A stretch of 64,000 nt of DNA from an uncultured Desulfuromonadales bacterium (lineage in GTDB: Bacteria > Desulfobacterota > Desulfuromonadia > Desulfuromonadales > Geopsychrobacteraceae), in the NCBI GenBank assembly GCA_947259685.1, contig CAMYNC010000009.1, forward strand, positions 18,658 to 82,657. The letters run 5' to 3'. The notes under the pieces are model-generated. The model ran no database searches. It was given only the letters and a program-made list of their open reading frames with translations, and was not told where the DNA came from. Both the position numbers and the translations under genes were made by a program. Shown in pieces: positions 19,056 to 27,893 of this stretch. The number at the start of each line of letters is the position of its first letter. Position 1 is the stretch's first letter.

Positions 19056-21376
19056 GATAACGACTCCGGAAGCTGCAGCCAGGAAACGATCTGCTTGATA
19101 TCGAGATTAGCCTCAAGGTGGTCGGCCAGCCGATTTAGTTCCTGATCCAGATCCCAGGCCGCCTCGGGGGCCACTGGGCCGCTACCCTGTTGCGCTCTCA
19201 AAGGAGCCAGTACCGCCGCCCGCACCAGGTCATCATCAAAAATGCCGTGCAGGTAACTGCCCCAGACCCGGCCATCGGCAGAGACGGCACCGTCTTCAAG
19301 GCTCACCGCATCCCCCGAGCGACTGACAATCCGCAACAGTGGGCGGCAACTGATGCCATATTCGGTCTCGCCGGCGTGGATTTCATAGCCGCTGACTTGC
19401 TCAAGGCCTGCAAACCCAGCCCAGCTGGCCGCCTGCTGAAAGCGTGCCTGCACCTGGTGGGTCTGTTTTCCCGATTTGAGGGTGGTTTCGATATCGAGCA
19501 GCGCCAGCCCCTGGTCACTGGCCCGCTCCGACTCGACTCCCTGAGGATCGCAAATTTGCCTTCCGAGCAGCTGAAAACCGCCACAGATGCCGATCACCCG
19601 GCCACCGGCGGCATGAAAATCGAGAATCGCCTGAAACAGTCCCGATTCCTTTAGATAGGTCAGATCGGCCAAAGTACTCTTGGTGCCAGGGATGATCAGC
19701 AGGTCAAGTTCAGTCAGCTGCTGTGGCCTATCGACATACTGCAGCTCGACATCGGCCTCGCGCTCGAAAGGATCGAAGTCGGTATAATTGGAGATCCGCG
19801 GCAGACGCACCACGCCGACCTGCACCCCTGAGTTGCCAGCCAGACGCTTGCGATCAAGAGCGACCGAATCCTCTTCCGGCAGCTGCAGATCAACCATCGG
19901 CACGACACCGAGCACCGGCACGCCGGTCCGATCTTCAATAGTCTCAATTCCTGATTTGAGCAGCGCTGCATCGCCGCGGAACTTGTTGATGATGATCCCT
20001 TTGAGCTGAGCACGTTCCGTTGCTGAAAGCAGCTCGACCGTACCAACGATACTTGCAAACACACCGCCACGGTCGATATCGGCGACCAGGATCACTGGAG
20101 CCTCGGCCATCGCGGCCGCTTTGAGGTTGGTGATGTCCTGAGCCATCAGGTTGATCTCGGCAATACTTCCCGCCCCTTCCAGAATCACCAGCTCGACCTG
20201 AGAACTCAGGCGCCGGAATGACTCTTCGACCTTGGCAAAGACTTGCGGCTTGTAACTGTGATACTCAGCAACATTCATGTTGCCGACTGGCCGGCCGTGG
20301 ACGATGACCTGCGAGCCGGTATCGCTGTTCGGTTTCAGCAGCACCGGGTTCATGTCGATATGCGGTTGCAGCCCGCAGGCCGCGGCCTGCAACGCCTGGG
20401 CACGGCCAATCTCGCCACCGTCCGGGGTCACCGCTGAATTGAGCGCCATATTCTGAGCCTTGAACGGCGCAACTGTCCAGCCCCACCGGGCAAAGCTGCG
20501 GCAGAGCCCAGCGGTGATGATGCTCTTGCCGACATCGGAACCGGTTCCGCCGATGAACAGAGCTTTGGCCGGTCCCTGGTGGCAATTCCCCTGTGCTGTA
20601 TCAGCGGGTCGGGAAAAATATTTTCCGGCGTAGCCTCTGGGGGTGACCAGCCGGCCGGCACGATCAACATAGCTGGAACTGTTACCGATGATCACCAGCG
20701 AGAACATGTCGATTTCCTGCGTCAGCATCTCATCCAGGTTGGTCAGGATGACCTCTTCTTCGACCCGACAGGCGTTGCGGACGATCCCCACCGGAGTATC
20801 CGCCCCACGATGACGCATTAAAATATCGCGCGCTGCGCCGATCTGGGTGGTCCGGCCACGGCTTTTCGGATTATACAGCGCCACCACAAAATCGGCACCG
20901 CCGGCTGCATTCAGGCGCTGCCGGATCAACGGCCAGGGAGTCAACAGATCGGAAAGGGAGATCACGGCAAAGTCGTGCATCAGCGGCGCGCCGAGCCGAG
21001 CTGCCGCCGCCTGCACCGCCGAGACCCCGGGCACCATCTCAATTTCGCACTGCCGGGGCGAACCCTGGTCTTCCCCCAGCTCTTCAGCCAGCTCTAAAAC
21101 CAAGCCGGCCATCCCGTAGACCCCGGCATCACCAGAACAGACCAGCGCAACTTTGGCGCCAGCGGAAGCCCGTTCCAGGGCCTGCCGGCAGCGCTCGACC
21201 TCTTGCCGCATACCGCTTTGCAATTGCTCTTTGCCGGCGATCAGCTCCGGAATCAGTTCAAGATAGGTTTTATAGCCGGCAACAACTTCAGCCTGCTCAA
21301 GCGCCGCCCGTGCTGCCGGGGTCAGATGTAAAACGTCGCCGGGCCCCAGCCCGACGACCCAAAGTTTTCCTGCCAT
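19052..21376 (-). CDS. cbiH-cbiP: Fused precorrin-3B C17-methyltransferase and cobyric acid synthase
   Basis: 774 residues in one unbroken frame. Residues about 1-255 are a CbiH/CobJ methyltransferase: LWVVGLGPGDVLHLTPAA, CSGDAGVYGM, VPGVSAVQAAAARLGAPL and ALYNPKSRGRT. A linker rich in small residues (about 245-268) leads into CbiP/CobQ. That part shows the P-loop-like FIGGTGSDVGKS, QNMALNS, MNPVLLKP, and a class I glutaminase half with nucleophile cysteine in VIGICGGFQLLG and the histidine in SYLHGIFDD. Normally these are two genes acting at different pathway steps (ring contraction and amidation). Both halves keep their key motifs, so both should work. Two inverted palindromes separate it from cbiG. 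Confidence 0.95.
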   Translation of the reverse strand: MAGKLWVVGLGPGDVLHLTPAARAALEQAEVVAGYKTYLELIPELIAGKEQLQSGMRQEVERCRQALERASAGAKVALVCSGDAGVYGMAGLVLELAEELGEDQGSPRQCEIEMVPGVSAVQAAAARLGAPLMHDFAVISLSDLLTPWPLIRQRLNAAGGADFVVALYNPKSRGRTTQIGAARDILMRHRGADTPVGIVRNACRVEEEVILTNLDEMLTQEIDMFSLVIIGNSSSYVDRAGRLVTPRGYAGKYFSRPADTAQGNCHQGPAKALFIGGTGSDVGKSIITAGLCRSFARWGWTVAPFKAQNMALNSAVTPDGGEIGRAQALQAAACGLQPHIDMNPVLLKPNSDTGSQVIVHGRPVGNMNVAEYHSYKPQVFAKVEESFRRLSSQVELVILEGAGSIAEINLMAQDITNLKAAAMAEAPVILVADIDRGGVFASIVGTVELLSATERAQLKGIIINKFRGDAALLKSGIETIEDRTGVPVLGVVPMVDLQLPEEDSVALDRKRLAGNSGVQVGVVRLPRISNYTDFDPFEREADVELQYVDRPQQLTELDLLIIPGTKSTLADLTYLKESGLFQAILDFHAAGGRVIGICGGFQLLGRQICDPQGVESERASDQGLALLDIETTLKSGKQTHQVQARFQQAASWAGFAGLEQVSGYEIHAGETEYGISCRPLLRIVSRSGDAVSLEDGAVSADGRVWGSYLHGIFDDDLVRAAVLAPLRAQQGSGPVAPEAAWDLDQELNRLADHLEANLDIKQIVSWLQLPESLS

Positions 21377-21400
21377 TTTCCTCTATCCATCACCTTGTAA

Positions 21401-21467
21401 GGGCGACCCGCTGGGTCGCCCGCTGTGGGGATTTATTCCATAATTCGGGCGACCCAGCGGGTCGCCC
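21401..21467. repeat. Two inverted copies of a 21-base palindrome
   Basis: GGGCGACCC-GCT-GGGTCGCCC at 21401-21421 and its exact reverse complement at 21447-21467 are 25 bases apart. Each is a hairpin on its own, and the pair can also form one large hairpin. They fill the gap between cbiG and the fusion gene and resemble dispersed REP-type elements. Confidence 0.8.
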
Positions 21468-21477
21468 CTACCAATAA

Positions 21478-22530
21478 TCACCCCGGCCGTTCAGCCACCG
21501 CCAGGGTCAAATTGCCGATCTTCTGTTTGCGGATCAGCATCTCTCCCATTCCGGAAGAGAGCAACGCCGCCGGTTCGCAGACCCCTTTGGCACCGACCGC
21601 TTTCATGGCGTGCAGTGAGAGCGGGCTGGGAATCTCCACCTGATTAAGGGCGGCGGCAGAATGAAATTCGATCGGCAAGTGGTACTTTTCGGCGAATTCC
21701 AGCAAGCCGATTTCATCCTGCTTGGCATCGATACTGGCGAGGCAACCGATACTGGCAAAGGCGAGGAAGGATTGCTTGAGCTTGTTGCGCACCGCCAGCT
21801 CGATCTCTTCGGCGCAGGTGCCACGATTGCAACCGATTCCGACCACCAGATCGCGCGGCCGCAAGGCGAGCATTTCCGGCTGCAGCTGCAAGTGGGGAAG
21901 AAATCGGTGGGTGACAAACACCAGGCCGTCGGCGTTGGAACGCATCGCCGTGGCAAAATTATCGTGCAATTGCACCCCCGGCACTCCGGCAAAGATCGGC
22001 GCAATCCGGCGACGCTGATCAACCAGGGCGATCCTGCCTTTCTCGAGCAGTAACCGGTTGAGGGTTTTTAAATGGGCAACCGGATCGACCACCAGCCCGG
22101 CATCGCGTGCCGCCTGGTCCCAGGCAGGCAACTTGTTGACGTCGGTGGCCGTAGTGATCACCGGAGTTGCCCCACTGACTTCAGCCAGCCGCCGGGCCAG
22201 ATCATTGGCCCCGCCGAGATGCCCCGAGAGCAGGCTGATGGCGAACTGCCCCGCCTCATCCATCACCACCACCGCAGCGTCCTGATCCTTGCCTTTGAGT
22301 TCCCGACCGAGAATCCGCACGACGATCCCGGTTGCCATAATACAGATCAGCTGTTCAACTTCTGCGAACAGGCCCGGCAGCCAGACCGCCAAGGGCGAGT
22401 CAAAGTAGCGGCAATCATCCTCCTGGCGGAATTTTTCCGGCAGAAAGACACTCGCCTCTGGCAGCTCGACAGCTAATTGGCGTGCCAGTTGTGCCCCCCC
22501 GGAAGTAATAGCGACGATGGCGAGTTGCAT
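21478..22530 (-). CDS. cbiG: Cobalt-precorrin-5A hydrolase
   Basis: 350 residues. It opens the lactone ring and releases acetaldehyde in the anaerobic cobalamin route. The N-terminal half has VAITSGGAQLARQLA and LICIMATGIVVRILG. The middle has QFAISLLSGHLGGANDLARR, and the C-terminal domain holds LVVGIGCNRGTCAEEIE. Its presence, with no oxygen-dependent CobG seen, marks the pathway as the oxygen-independent one. It lies 23 bases after cbiF. Confidence 0.96.
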   Translation of the reverse strand: MQLAIVAITSGGAQLARQLAVELPEASVFLPEKFRQEDDCRYFDSPLAVWLPGLFAEVEQLICIMATGIVVRILGRELKGKDQDAAVVVMDEAGQFAISLLSGHLGGANDLARRLAEVSGATPVITTATDVNKLPAWDQAARDAGLVVDPVAHLKTLNRLLLEKGRIALVDQRRRIAPIFAGVPGVQLHDNFATAMRSNADGLVFVTHRFLPHLQLQPEMLALRPRDLVVGIGCNRGTCAEEIELAVRNKLKQSFLAFASIGCLASIDAKQDEIGLLEFAEKYHLPIEFHSAAALNQVEIPSPLSLHAMKAVGAKGVCEPAALLSSGMGEMLIRKQKIGNLTLAVAERPG

Positions 22531-22553
22531 AGGATCCTTTGGCCGGTTATTGG

Positions 22554-23342
22554 TTACACCTTACGATAGCCATGGGCAAACTCCGGATCGTACAGCTTCG
22601 ATTTTTCCGGCACACCTTTGCTGCGCGCATTAAGTACTTCGCCAACCAGAATCAGGGCCTGGCGTTTAATTCCGGCCTGCGCGACCTTGGCTGCTATATC
22701 GGCCAGAGTTCCTTCGACGGTGCGTTCATCCGGCCAACTGGCACGGCTGACCACGGCTACCGGGGTCTGCGGGGTAAACACGCCACCGGCCAGCAGTTCA
22801 GCGACCAGTTTCTCCATCATCCCGACCGACAGGTAAAGAGCCAGGGTTCCCCCATTGGCGGCCAGCCGCTGCAATTGTTCCTTTTCCGGCACCGGGGTAC
22901 GACCGGCTAAGCGGGTCAGGGTCAAGGTCTGGGAAACGCCCGGCAGGGTCAGCTCCTGCTTGAGACTGGCGGCTGCAGCAAAGGTAGCGGTCACCCCGGG
23001 GATCACGGCATAGTCGATCGTTGCGGCATCCAAGGCTTCCATCTGCTCCTGAATAGCGCCATAAAGAGCCGGATCGCCGGTGTGCAGGCGCACCACCCGC
23101 TTCTTTGCCCGGCAGCCGGCAATCAGGATTGCTAAAACCTGATCGAGGTTCAGCGGCGCGCTGTCGTGGATTTCGCAACCAGCCGGGCACTCGTCGAGCA
23201 GAGCGGGGTTAACCAGCGAACCGGCATAAACAACGACCTCGGCTTGTTGCAGGGCCTTGAGGCCTTTAACGGTGATCAGTTCCGGATCGCCGGGACCGGC
23301 ACCGACGAACAGCACCTGGCCTGAAAAAGAATCCATCTCCAT
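22554..23342 (-). CDS. cbiF: Cobalt-precorrin-4 C11-methyltransferase
   Basis: 262 residues, SAM-dependent methyltransferase of the tetrapyrrole methylase fold. Motifs VLFVGAGPGDPELITVKG, YAGSLVN, RLHTGDPALYGAIQEQ and VIPGVTATFAAAASL are typical of CbiF/CobM. A second ATG two codons in (23336) is an equally possible start. It sits between cbiG and cbiET; the 70-base gap to cbiET contains a GGGAGAGGG hairpin repeat. Confidence 0.96.
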   Translation of the reverse strand: MEMDSFSGQVLFVGAGPGDPELITVKGLKALQQAEVVVYAGSLVNPALLDECPAGCEIHDSAPLNLDQVLAILIAGCRAKKRVVRLHTGDPALYGAIQEQMEALDAATIDYAVIPGVTATFAAAASLKQELTLPGVSQTLTLTRLAGRTPVPEKEQLQRLAANGGTLALYLSVGMMEKLVAELLAGGVFTPQTPVAVVSRASWPDERTVEGTLADIAAKVAQAGIKRQALILVGEVLNARSKGVPEKSKLYDPEFAHGYRKV

Positions 23343-23376
23343 TAGCGTTTCCTACCAATCATGTCTCTACCGTCAA

Positions 23377-23400
23377 CCCTTCTCCCTCAGGGAGAGGGAA
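23377..23400. repeat. Short copy of the CTCCCT/AGGGAG hairpin repeat
   Basis: CCCTTCTCCCTCAGGGAGAG with a following GGAA forms a hairpin and resembles the longer copy at 4519-4558. It lies in the gap between cbiET and cbiF. Confidence 0.5.
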
Positions 23401-23412
23401 AATGCCCCACAA

Positions 23413-24624
23413 TCATTCTTTCACTGCAGTCAAAATATAGACCGGATTATAGGCCTCGAACATCTTGTAATCGGAGAGCGGCCGGGTGCGGGCAATATTG
23501 ACGGTGACCACCTCGACGGCATAGCCGGCGTTGCCGAAATATTCGTTAGCCGCAGTCAAAGTATCCAGGGTGATGGCATTCAGCACAATCCGCCCGCCGG
23601 TCGCCAGCCGCCGGTCGACGGTATCGAGAATTTCCCAGAGCCTGCCGCCACTACCGCCGATAAAAACCCGGTCGGGATCGGGCAGCCCCTCCAGGCAGTC
23701 GGGGGCTATCCCTTCAATCAGCGAGACGTTGCGGGTATTGAACTTGCGCAAATTCTCCTTGATGAACTGGCGGCACTCCTCGTTGCGTTCGATGGCAAAA
23801 ATCCGCCCGTTCGGCAACAGATGATCTGCTTCGACACAGATCGAGCCGGACCCGGCACCGACATCCCAGAGGCACATATCGTGGCGTAATTTCAGTTTGG
23901 CCAGAGTCACCACCCGCACCTCTTCTTTGGTGATCAGCTTCTTAACCGTGACGAACTCATCATCGGGGATACCAAGGGTCGGGATGTACTCTTGTGCGTC
24001 GTCCTCGTATTCCTTGATCAGCAACAGCACATTGAGTGCCGCAGCATCCAGCTCGAGCAGCCCCTTAACGTCGGTAACCCGGATCCGCTCCTCGTCAGTC
24101 CCGAGATTCTCACAGAGATAGGCCTTGTAGCCGCCACGCCGGCGACCCAGCAGCTCGCGGGCGATCGCCGCCGGATTGTTCAGATCATCAGTCAATACCG
24201 CCGCTTTATCGTTGGCGACGATCCGGTCGACGGCATCTTTCAACTCGCGGCCATGAGCGGAAACGAACACCGCATCATCCCAGGGTTCACGAATCTTGGC
24301 GAAGGCGTACTGCACCGAGGTGACATTCGGCAGAAACTCAATCAGCTCTTCCGGCAGATTGCGCAGCAGATAGCGACCGATGCCGAAAAACAGCGGATCA
24401 CCGGAGGCCAGCACCACCGCCCGACAATCGCATTCCTGCAGCCGGGCAACCACCTCGGCCAGGTTTTTGCCGATCGCCAGCTTTTCCCCCTTGAAATTGG
24501 GGAAAAGCGCCAGCAGCCGATCAGCGCCAAGCAGCAGCTCAGCCTGCTCGATCAACTCCAGCGCCTGCGGAGTGAACCCTTCCTGACCGGCGATTCCGGC
24601 ACCTATGACATGGATCGATTTCAT
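23413..24624 (-). CDS. cbiET: Fused cobalt-precorrin-7 C5- and C15-methyltransferase (decarboxylating)
   Basis: 403 residues from the ATG at 24624, which has AAGGGAG upstream; 50 further codons upstream are open but look non-coding. Residues about 1-205 are CbiE (IHVIGAGIAGQEGFTPQAL, LASGDPLFFGIG). Residues about 215-403 are CbiT with the SAM-binding motif LWDVGAGSGSICVEA and FIGGSGGRL. Fusion of these two is common (the CobL arrangement). A hairpin (24633-24680) made of CCCTTGGGGG and CCCCCGCAAGGG arms abuts the ribosome site. Confidence 0.95.
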   Translation of the reverse strand: MKSIHVIGAGIAGQEGFTPQALELIEQAELLLGADRLLALFPNFKGEKLAIGKNLAEVVARLQECDCRAVVLASGDPLFFGIGRYLLRNLPEELIEFLPNVTSVQYAFAKIREPWDDAVFVSAHGRELKDAVDRIVANDKAAVLTDDLNNPAAIARELLGRRRGGYKAYLCENLGTDEERIRVTDVKGLLELDAAALNVLLLIKEYEDDAQEYIPTLGIPDDEFVTVKKLITKEEVRVVTLAKLKLRHDMCLWDVGAGSGSICVEADHLLPNGRIFAIERNEECRQFIKENLRKFNTRNVSLIEGIAPDCLEGLPDPDRVFIGGSGGRLWEILDTVDRRLATGGRIVLNAITLDTLTAANEYFGNAGYAVEVVTVNIARTRPLSDYKMFEAYNPVYILTAVKE

Positions 24625-24692
24625 TTTCGGCTCCCTTGGGGGATGAACTAATCTTGAAATGATCTCAACCCCCGCAAGGGGCAAGAAACAAT

Positions 24693-25748
24693 TCAGTGAA
24701 AAACCCTTACAACCTGGCCTTGGTAATCGACCAGCAGAATCGACAACTCGCTGCCCGGAATCTGCTTTTGGCAAAGGCTCAGGGCTTCGCGGGCAACCCG
24801 CTCAACCAGTGGCGAGTCTGCGCCAAAAGTCTCGAACACCTGGCGAGCGGTATTGGCCAACTCTAGCTTTTGACAATCGGCAGCGTCAAGGTCGATCTCT
24901 TGCGCCCAGGCCAGCAGGCGACCCAGATCGAGTTGTGAATGACGCACGTGGGTTTGCGGATGACCGCAGGCGATCTTTACCAGCTTGGCAAACTGGGCTG
25001 ACAAGGCAACCGCAGGGATTCCCTTGCGATGGCAGGCTTCCAGGGTATAGCCGATATGGTCCCCCATCATCACGAAGCCTTCTTCCGGCAAGGCAAAGTG
25101 TTGCTGGGCGCCGGCTTCGCTGGTGCGCCCGGTTGACAACACCACCGGCCTACTCCCGGCAGCCAGCGCGACATCAAGAGCCACCTCCAGGGTATCGGTC
25201 CAGGCCTTGTGCGAAATCGGCCGCACCACCCCGGTGGTGCCGAGCAATGACAAACCACCGAGAATACCAAGCCGGGCATTGAGGGTCTTTTCCGCCCGCA
25301 CTGCGCCATCGGGAATCGACAGGGTGAGCTGTAAGCCGGTTTCGACCGGGAAGACCTCGGCCAGCGCGTGCTCAATCATCTGTCGGGGGATCGGATTGAT
25401 CGCCGGTTGTCCGACCGGAACCGCCAACCCCGGCTTGGTCACCCGGCCGATTCCGGTTCCGGCAAGGATCTCCAGGCCCCGCCCAGCGGTCCGGCGCACC
25501 TCGGCATGCAGTTCGATCCCGTGAGTGATATCTGGGTCGTCCCCGGCATCCTTGATCACGTAACAGCTGGCGAGGTCTCCGGTCAGCCTCGGTTGTTGCA
25601 ACTTGAACTCAGCAGCGTACCCGGCCGGAAGATCGATTTGTACCCGATCAATTGGTCCGCCATCGCGTAGCAGCAGCGCCGCGCCCTTGCTTGCGGCGGC
25701 AGCACAGGCGCCAGTCGTAAAGCCGCTGCGCAGTTGGCGCTTGGCCAT
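24693..25748 (-). CDS. cbiD: Cobalt-precorrin-5B C1-methyltransferase
   Basis: 351 residues. It carries the CbiD signature RSGFTTGACAAAASKGAAL near the N-terminus and GRVTKPGLAVPVGQPAINP in the middle. The ATG at 25748 shares its A with the TGA of cbiC (TGATG), which points to translational coupling; the TTG just before it is less likely to be used. CbiD is characteristic of the anaerobic pathway. Confidence 0.96.
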   Translation of the reverse strand: MAKRQLRSGFTTGACAAAASKGAALLLRDGGPIDRVQIDLPAGYAAEFKLQQPRLTGDLASCYVIKDAGDDPDITHGIELHAEVRRTAGRGLEILAGTGIGRVTKPGLAVPVGQPAINPIPRQMIEHALAEVFPVETGLQLTLSIPDGAVRAEKTLNARLGILGGLSLLGTTGVVRPISHKAWTDTLEVALDVALAAGSRPVVLSTGRTSEAGAQQHFALPEEGFVMMGDHIGYTLEACHRKGIPAVALSAQFAKLVKIACGHPQTHVRHSQLDLGRLLAWAQEIDLDAADCQKLELANTARQVFETFGADSPLVERVAREALSLCQKQIPGSELSILLVDYQGQVVRVFH

Positions 25749-26377
25749 CAAGCTTCGGCCTGAATCATCAGCGCATTAAGGATCGCCGCGGCGATCGCCG
25801 AGCCGCCTTTGCGCCCCTTGATAGCGACATAGGGCAGATCGGTCGCCAGCAATGCATCTTTCGATTCCGCCGCACCGACAAAGCCGACCGGCACACCGAC
25901 GATGAGCTGCGGTTGCGCCTTGCCAGCCTCAACCAGGCGCAACAGTTCGAACAGCGCAGTCGGGGCGTTGCCGATCAGGAAGATCGAACAGCCTTCGGCC
26001 ACCCCCTTGCGCAGAGCAAAGGTCGAGCGGGTCAAACCGGCCGCTTTGGCTTCGGCAGCCACTTGCGGATCAGCAACATGGCAGGCGATGCTGCCGCCTA
26101 ATTTCGCCAAGCGGGTCTTGTTAACCCCGGAGAGCACCATATTGGTGTCGCAGAGCACTTTTGCCCCGCCGCGCAGGGCAGCAAGGGCGCGATCGATCAC
26201 CCCGGGCGCAAAGCAGGTGGTTTTCACCAGCTCAAAATCGGCGGTAGTATGAATCACCCGGCGCACCAGCGGCCACTGCTGGACATCAAAATGATGCGGC
26301 CCAACCTCGTTGTCAATGATACGGAAACTTTCGGTTTCGATCGCTTCAGGCTTTAAAATTGTTGGACCTTCGGACAT
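25748..26377 (-). CDS. cbiC: Cobalt-precorrin-8 methylmutase
   Basis: 209 residues. It moves a methyl group from C11 to C12 to give cobyrinic acid. The catalytic histidine is in VIHTTADFE, and DTNMVLSGVNK, VGVPVGFVGAAESK and KGRKGGSAIAAAILNAL are typical. I chose the ATG at 26377, seven bases after a GAGG ribosome site; a GTG immediately upstream is also possible. A palindromic repeat separates it from the BzaF-like gene. Confidence 0.96.
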   Translation of the reverse strand: MSEGPTILKPEAIETESFRIIDNEVGPHHFDVQQWPLVRRVIHTTADFELVKTTCFAPGVIDRALAALRGGAKVLCDTNMVLSGVNKTRLAKLGGSIACHVADPQVAAEAKAAGLTRSTFALRKGVAEGCSIFLIGNAPTALFELLRLVEAGKAQPQLIVGVPVGFVGAAESKDALLATDLPYVAIKGRKGGSAIAAAILNALMIQAEA

Positions 26378-26395
26378 CACATATCCTCTAAAAGC

Positions 26396-26480
26396 TTTTC
26401 ACCGCAGAGATCGCGGAGTGCGCTGAGAAAAATCATTTTTTATGGTCTTCTCAGCGGCCTCTGCGAACTCTGCGGTAAAA
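26396..26480. repeat. ACCGCAGAG-type inverted repeat, copy 1
   Basis: The arms TTTTCACCGCAGAGATCGCG and, at the other end, CTCTGCGGTAAAA form an 85-base imperfect hairpin. A second copy lies at 27819-27893. It occupies nearly the whole gap between the BzaF-like gene and cbiC. Confidence 0.75.
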
Positions 26481-26484
26481 TGAA

Positions 26485-27792
26485 TTAGATCTTATCCCCG
26501 CACAAATCCCGTTTGAACAGTTCCCCCGCCCCGCGCGAGGCGCAGAAATCACCGCACATGGTGCAGGTATCCTCATCCTCAGGCACCCGGCTGGCGCGGA
26601 TCGCTGCCGCATCCTCGGGGAACAGTGCCAGCTCGAATTGTTTCTGCCAATTCAGATCGCGCCGCGCCTTGCTCATCTGCTTATCCCGTTCGCGACCCTT
26701 TTCCGGGTATTTGTTCATATCGCCAACATAGGCCGCGACCTTGGCCGCCTTGACGCCGTCAATCACATCCTGCTCGTTCGGCAGCGCCAGGTGCTCAGCC
26801 GGAGTAATATAACAGATCAGGTCGGCGCCGAAGCGGCTCGACTGGGCAGAGCCGATTGCCGCGGTGATGTGATCATAGCCAGGAGCAACATCGGAAGAAA
26901 TGGGTCCTAGCATATAATAGGGGGCGTCACCGCTCATCCGTTTCTGTAGCTTGACGTTGGTCTCGATCTCATCAAGGGGCATATGCCCCGGCCCTTCGAC
27001 CAGCATTTGGCACCCCATCTCGCGACCAAGCTCGGCCAGTTCGCAGTTGATCAGCAGCTCCTGAACCATCGCTCGGTCATGGGAATCGTGGATCGACCCA
27101 GCGCGCAGGCCGTTGCCAAGCGACAGCACGGTATCGTATTTCTTGAGGATTTCAATCACCCGATCGAATTTTTCGTAGAGGGGATTCTCGCGGCCATTGG
27201 CCATCATCCAGGCAACCATCGAGACCCCGCCCTTGCTGACCAGCCCACCGTAACGGTAGCCCTGCTTGCGCAGCCGCTCGATAGTGTAGAGGTTGATGCC
27301 GCAATGCACCGCCATAAACGCCATACCGTCGGCACACTGCTGCTCGATGATATCGAACAGCAGCTCCTCATCCAGCTTGTTCGGATCACCATACTTGCGG
27401 GCCGCCTCGCAGAATGCCTGATAGAGCGGCACGTTGCCGACCGGCAGATCGACAGCGGCAATCACTTCGCGACGAACCCGATCGAGATCGCCACCGACCG
27501 AAAGTTCCATCAGGGTATCGGCACCCGCTTTCTCCGCCGCCTTGGCTTTACGTATTTCGGCAGCGTAATCAACGATATCGGAGCTGGTGCCGATCGAGGC
27601 GTTGACCTTGGTCGCCAATCCCTTGCCAATGCCGACCGCCATCGGCTGGCGCTCATGGTTCCAAGGGATAACGATGGTGCCGAGGGCGACCTGTTCGCGA
27701 ACGTATTCGGCAGCAATATTTTCCCGCTCGGCGACCGCGGTCATTTGTGGAGTAACAGCGCCCTCGCGGGCAAATTCGATCTGAGTTTTCAC
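26485..27792 (-). CDS. bzaF: BzaF-like 5-hydroxybenzimidazole synthase (ThiC paralogue)
   Basis: 435 residues, ThiC superfamily: a radical SAM enzyme acting on aminoimidazole ribotide. Motifs include VNASIGTSSDIVDY, GADTLMELSVGGDLDRVR, LVEGPGHMPLDEIE and LGPISSDVAPGYDHITAAIG. The C-terminal cluster motif reads CTMCGDFC, spacing C-x2-C-x3-C, against C-x2-C-x4-C in standard ThiC as I remember it. It sits inside the cobalamin operon between cbiA and cbiC, under the B12 riboswitch and with no thiamine riboswitch seen. Known BzaF enzymes, including one from Desulfuromonas, are ThiC paralogues in such operons and make the benzimidazole lower ligand. I infer this role; true ThiC (hydroxymethylpyrimidine synthesis) is the alternative. 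Confidence 0.75.
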   Translation of the reverse strand: MKTQIEFAREGAVTPQMTAVAERENIAAEYVREQVALGTIVIPWNHERQPMAVGIGKGLATKVNASIGTSSDIVDYAAEIRKAKAAEKAGADTLMELSVGGDLDRVRREVIAAVDLPVGNVPLYQAFCEAARKYGDPNKLDEELLFDIIEQQCADGMAFMAVHCGINLYTIERLRKQGYRYGGLVSKGGVSMVAWMMANGRENPLYEKFDRVIEILKKYDTVLSLGNGLRAGSIHDSHDRAMVQELLINCELAELGREMGCQMLVEGPGHMPLDEIETNVKLQKRMSGDAPYYMLGPISSDVAPGYDHITAAIGSAQSSRFGADLICYITPAEHLALPNEQDVIDGVKAAKVAAYVGDMNKYPEKGRERDKQMSKARRDLNWQKQFELALFPEDAAAIRASRVPEDEDTCTMCGDFCASRGAGELFKRDLCGDKI

Positions 27793-27818
27793 AGTAACTT
27801 CCTCCTGATTAAAATCTT

Positions 27819-27893
27819 TTTTTACCGCAGAGGACGCAGAGATCGCTGAGCTTTTCAGGTCTTCTCTCTGCGCCCTCCGCGTTCTCTGCGGTT
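27819..27893. repeat. ACCGCAGAG-type inverted repeat, copy 2
   Basis: A second copy of the element at 26396-26480, with arms TTTACCGCAGAGGACGCAGA and CGCGTTCTCTGCGGTTA. One end overlaps the cbiA stop codon, so the repeat contributes part of it. Confidence 0.75.

Noticed and set aside
26396..27893. CRISPR-like repeat array from the two ACCGCAGAG elements
   Set aside because: There are only two copies, each palindromic and separated by a full gene, with no spacers.
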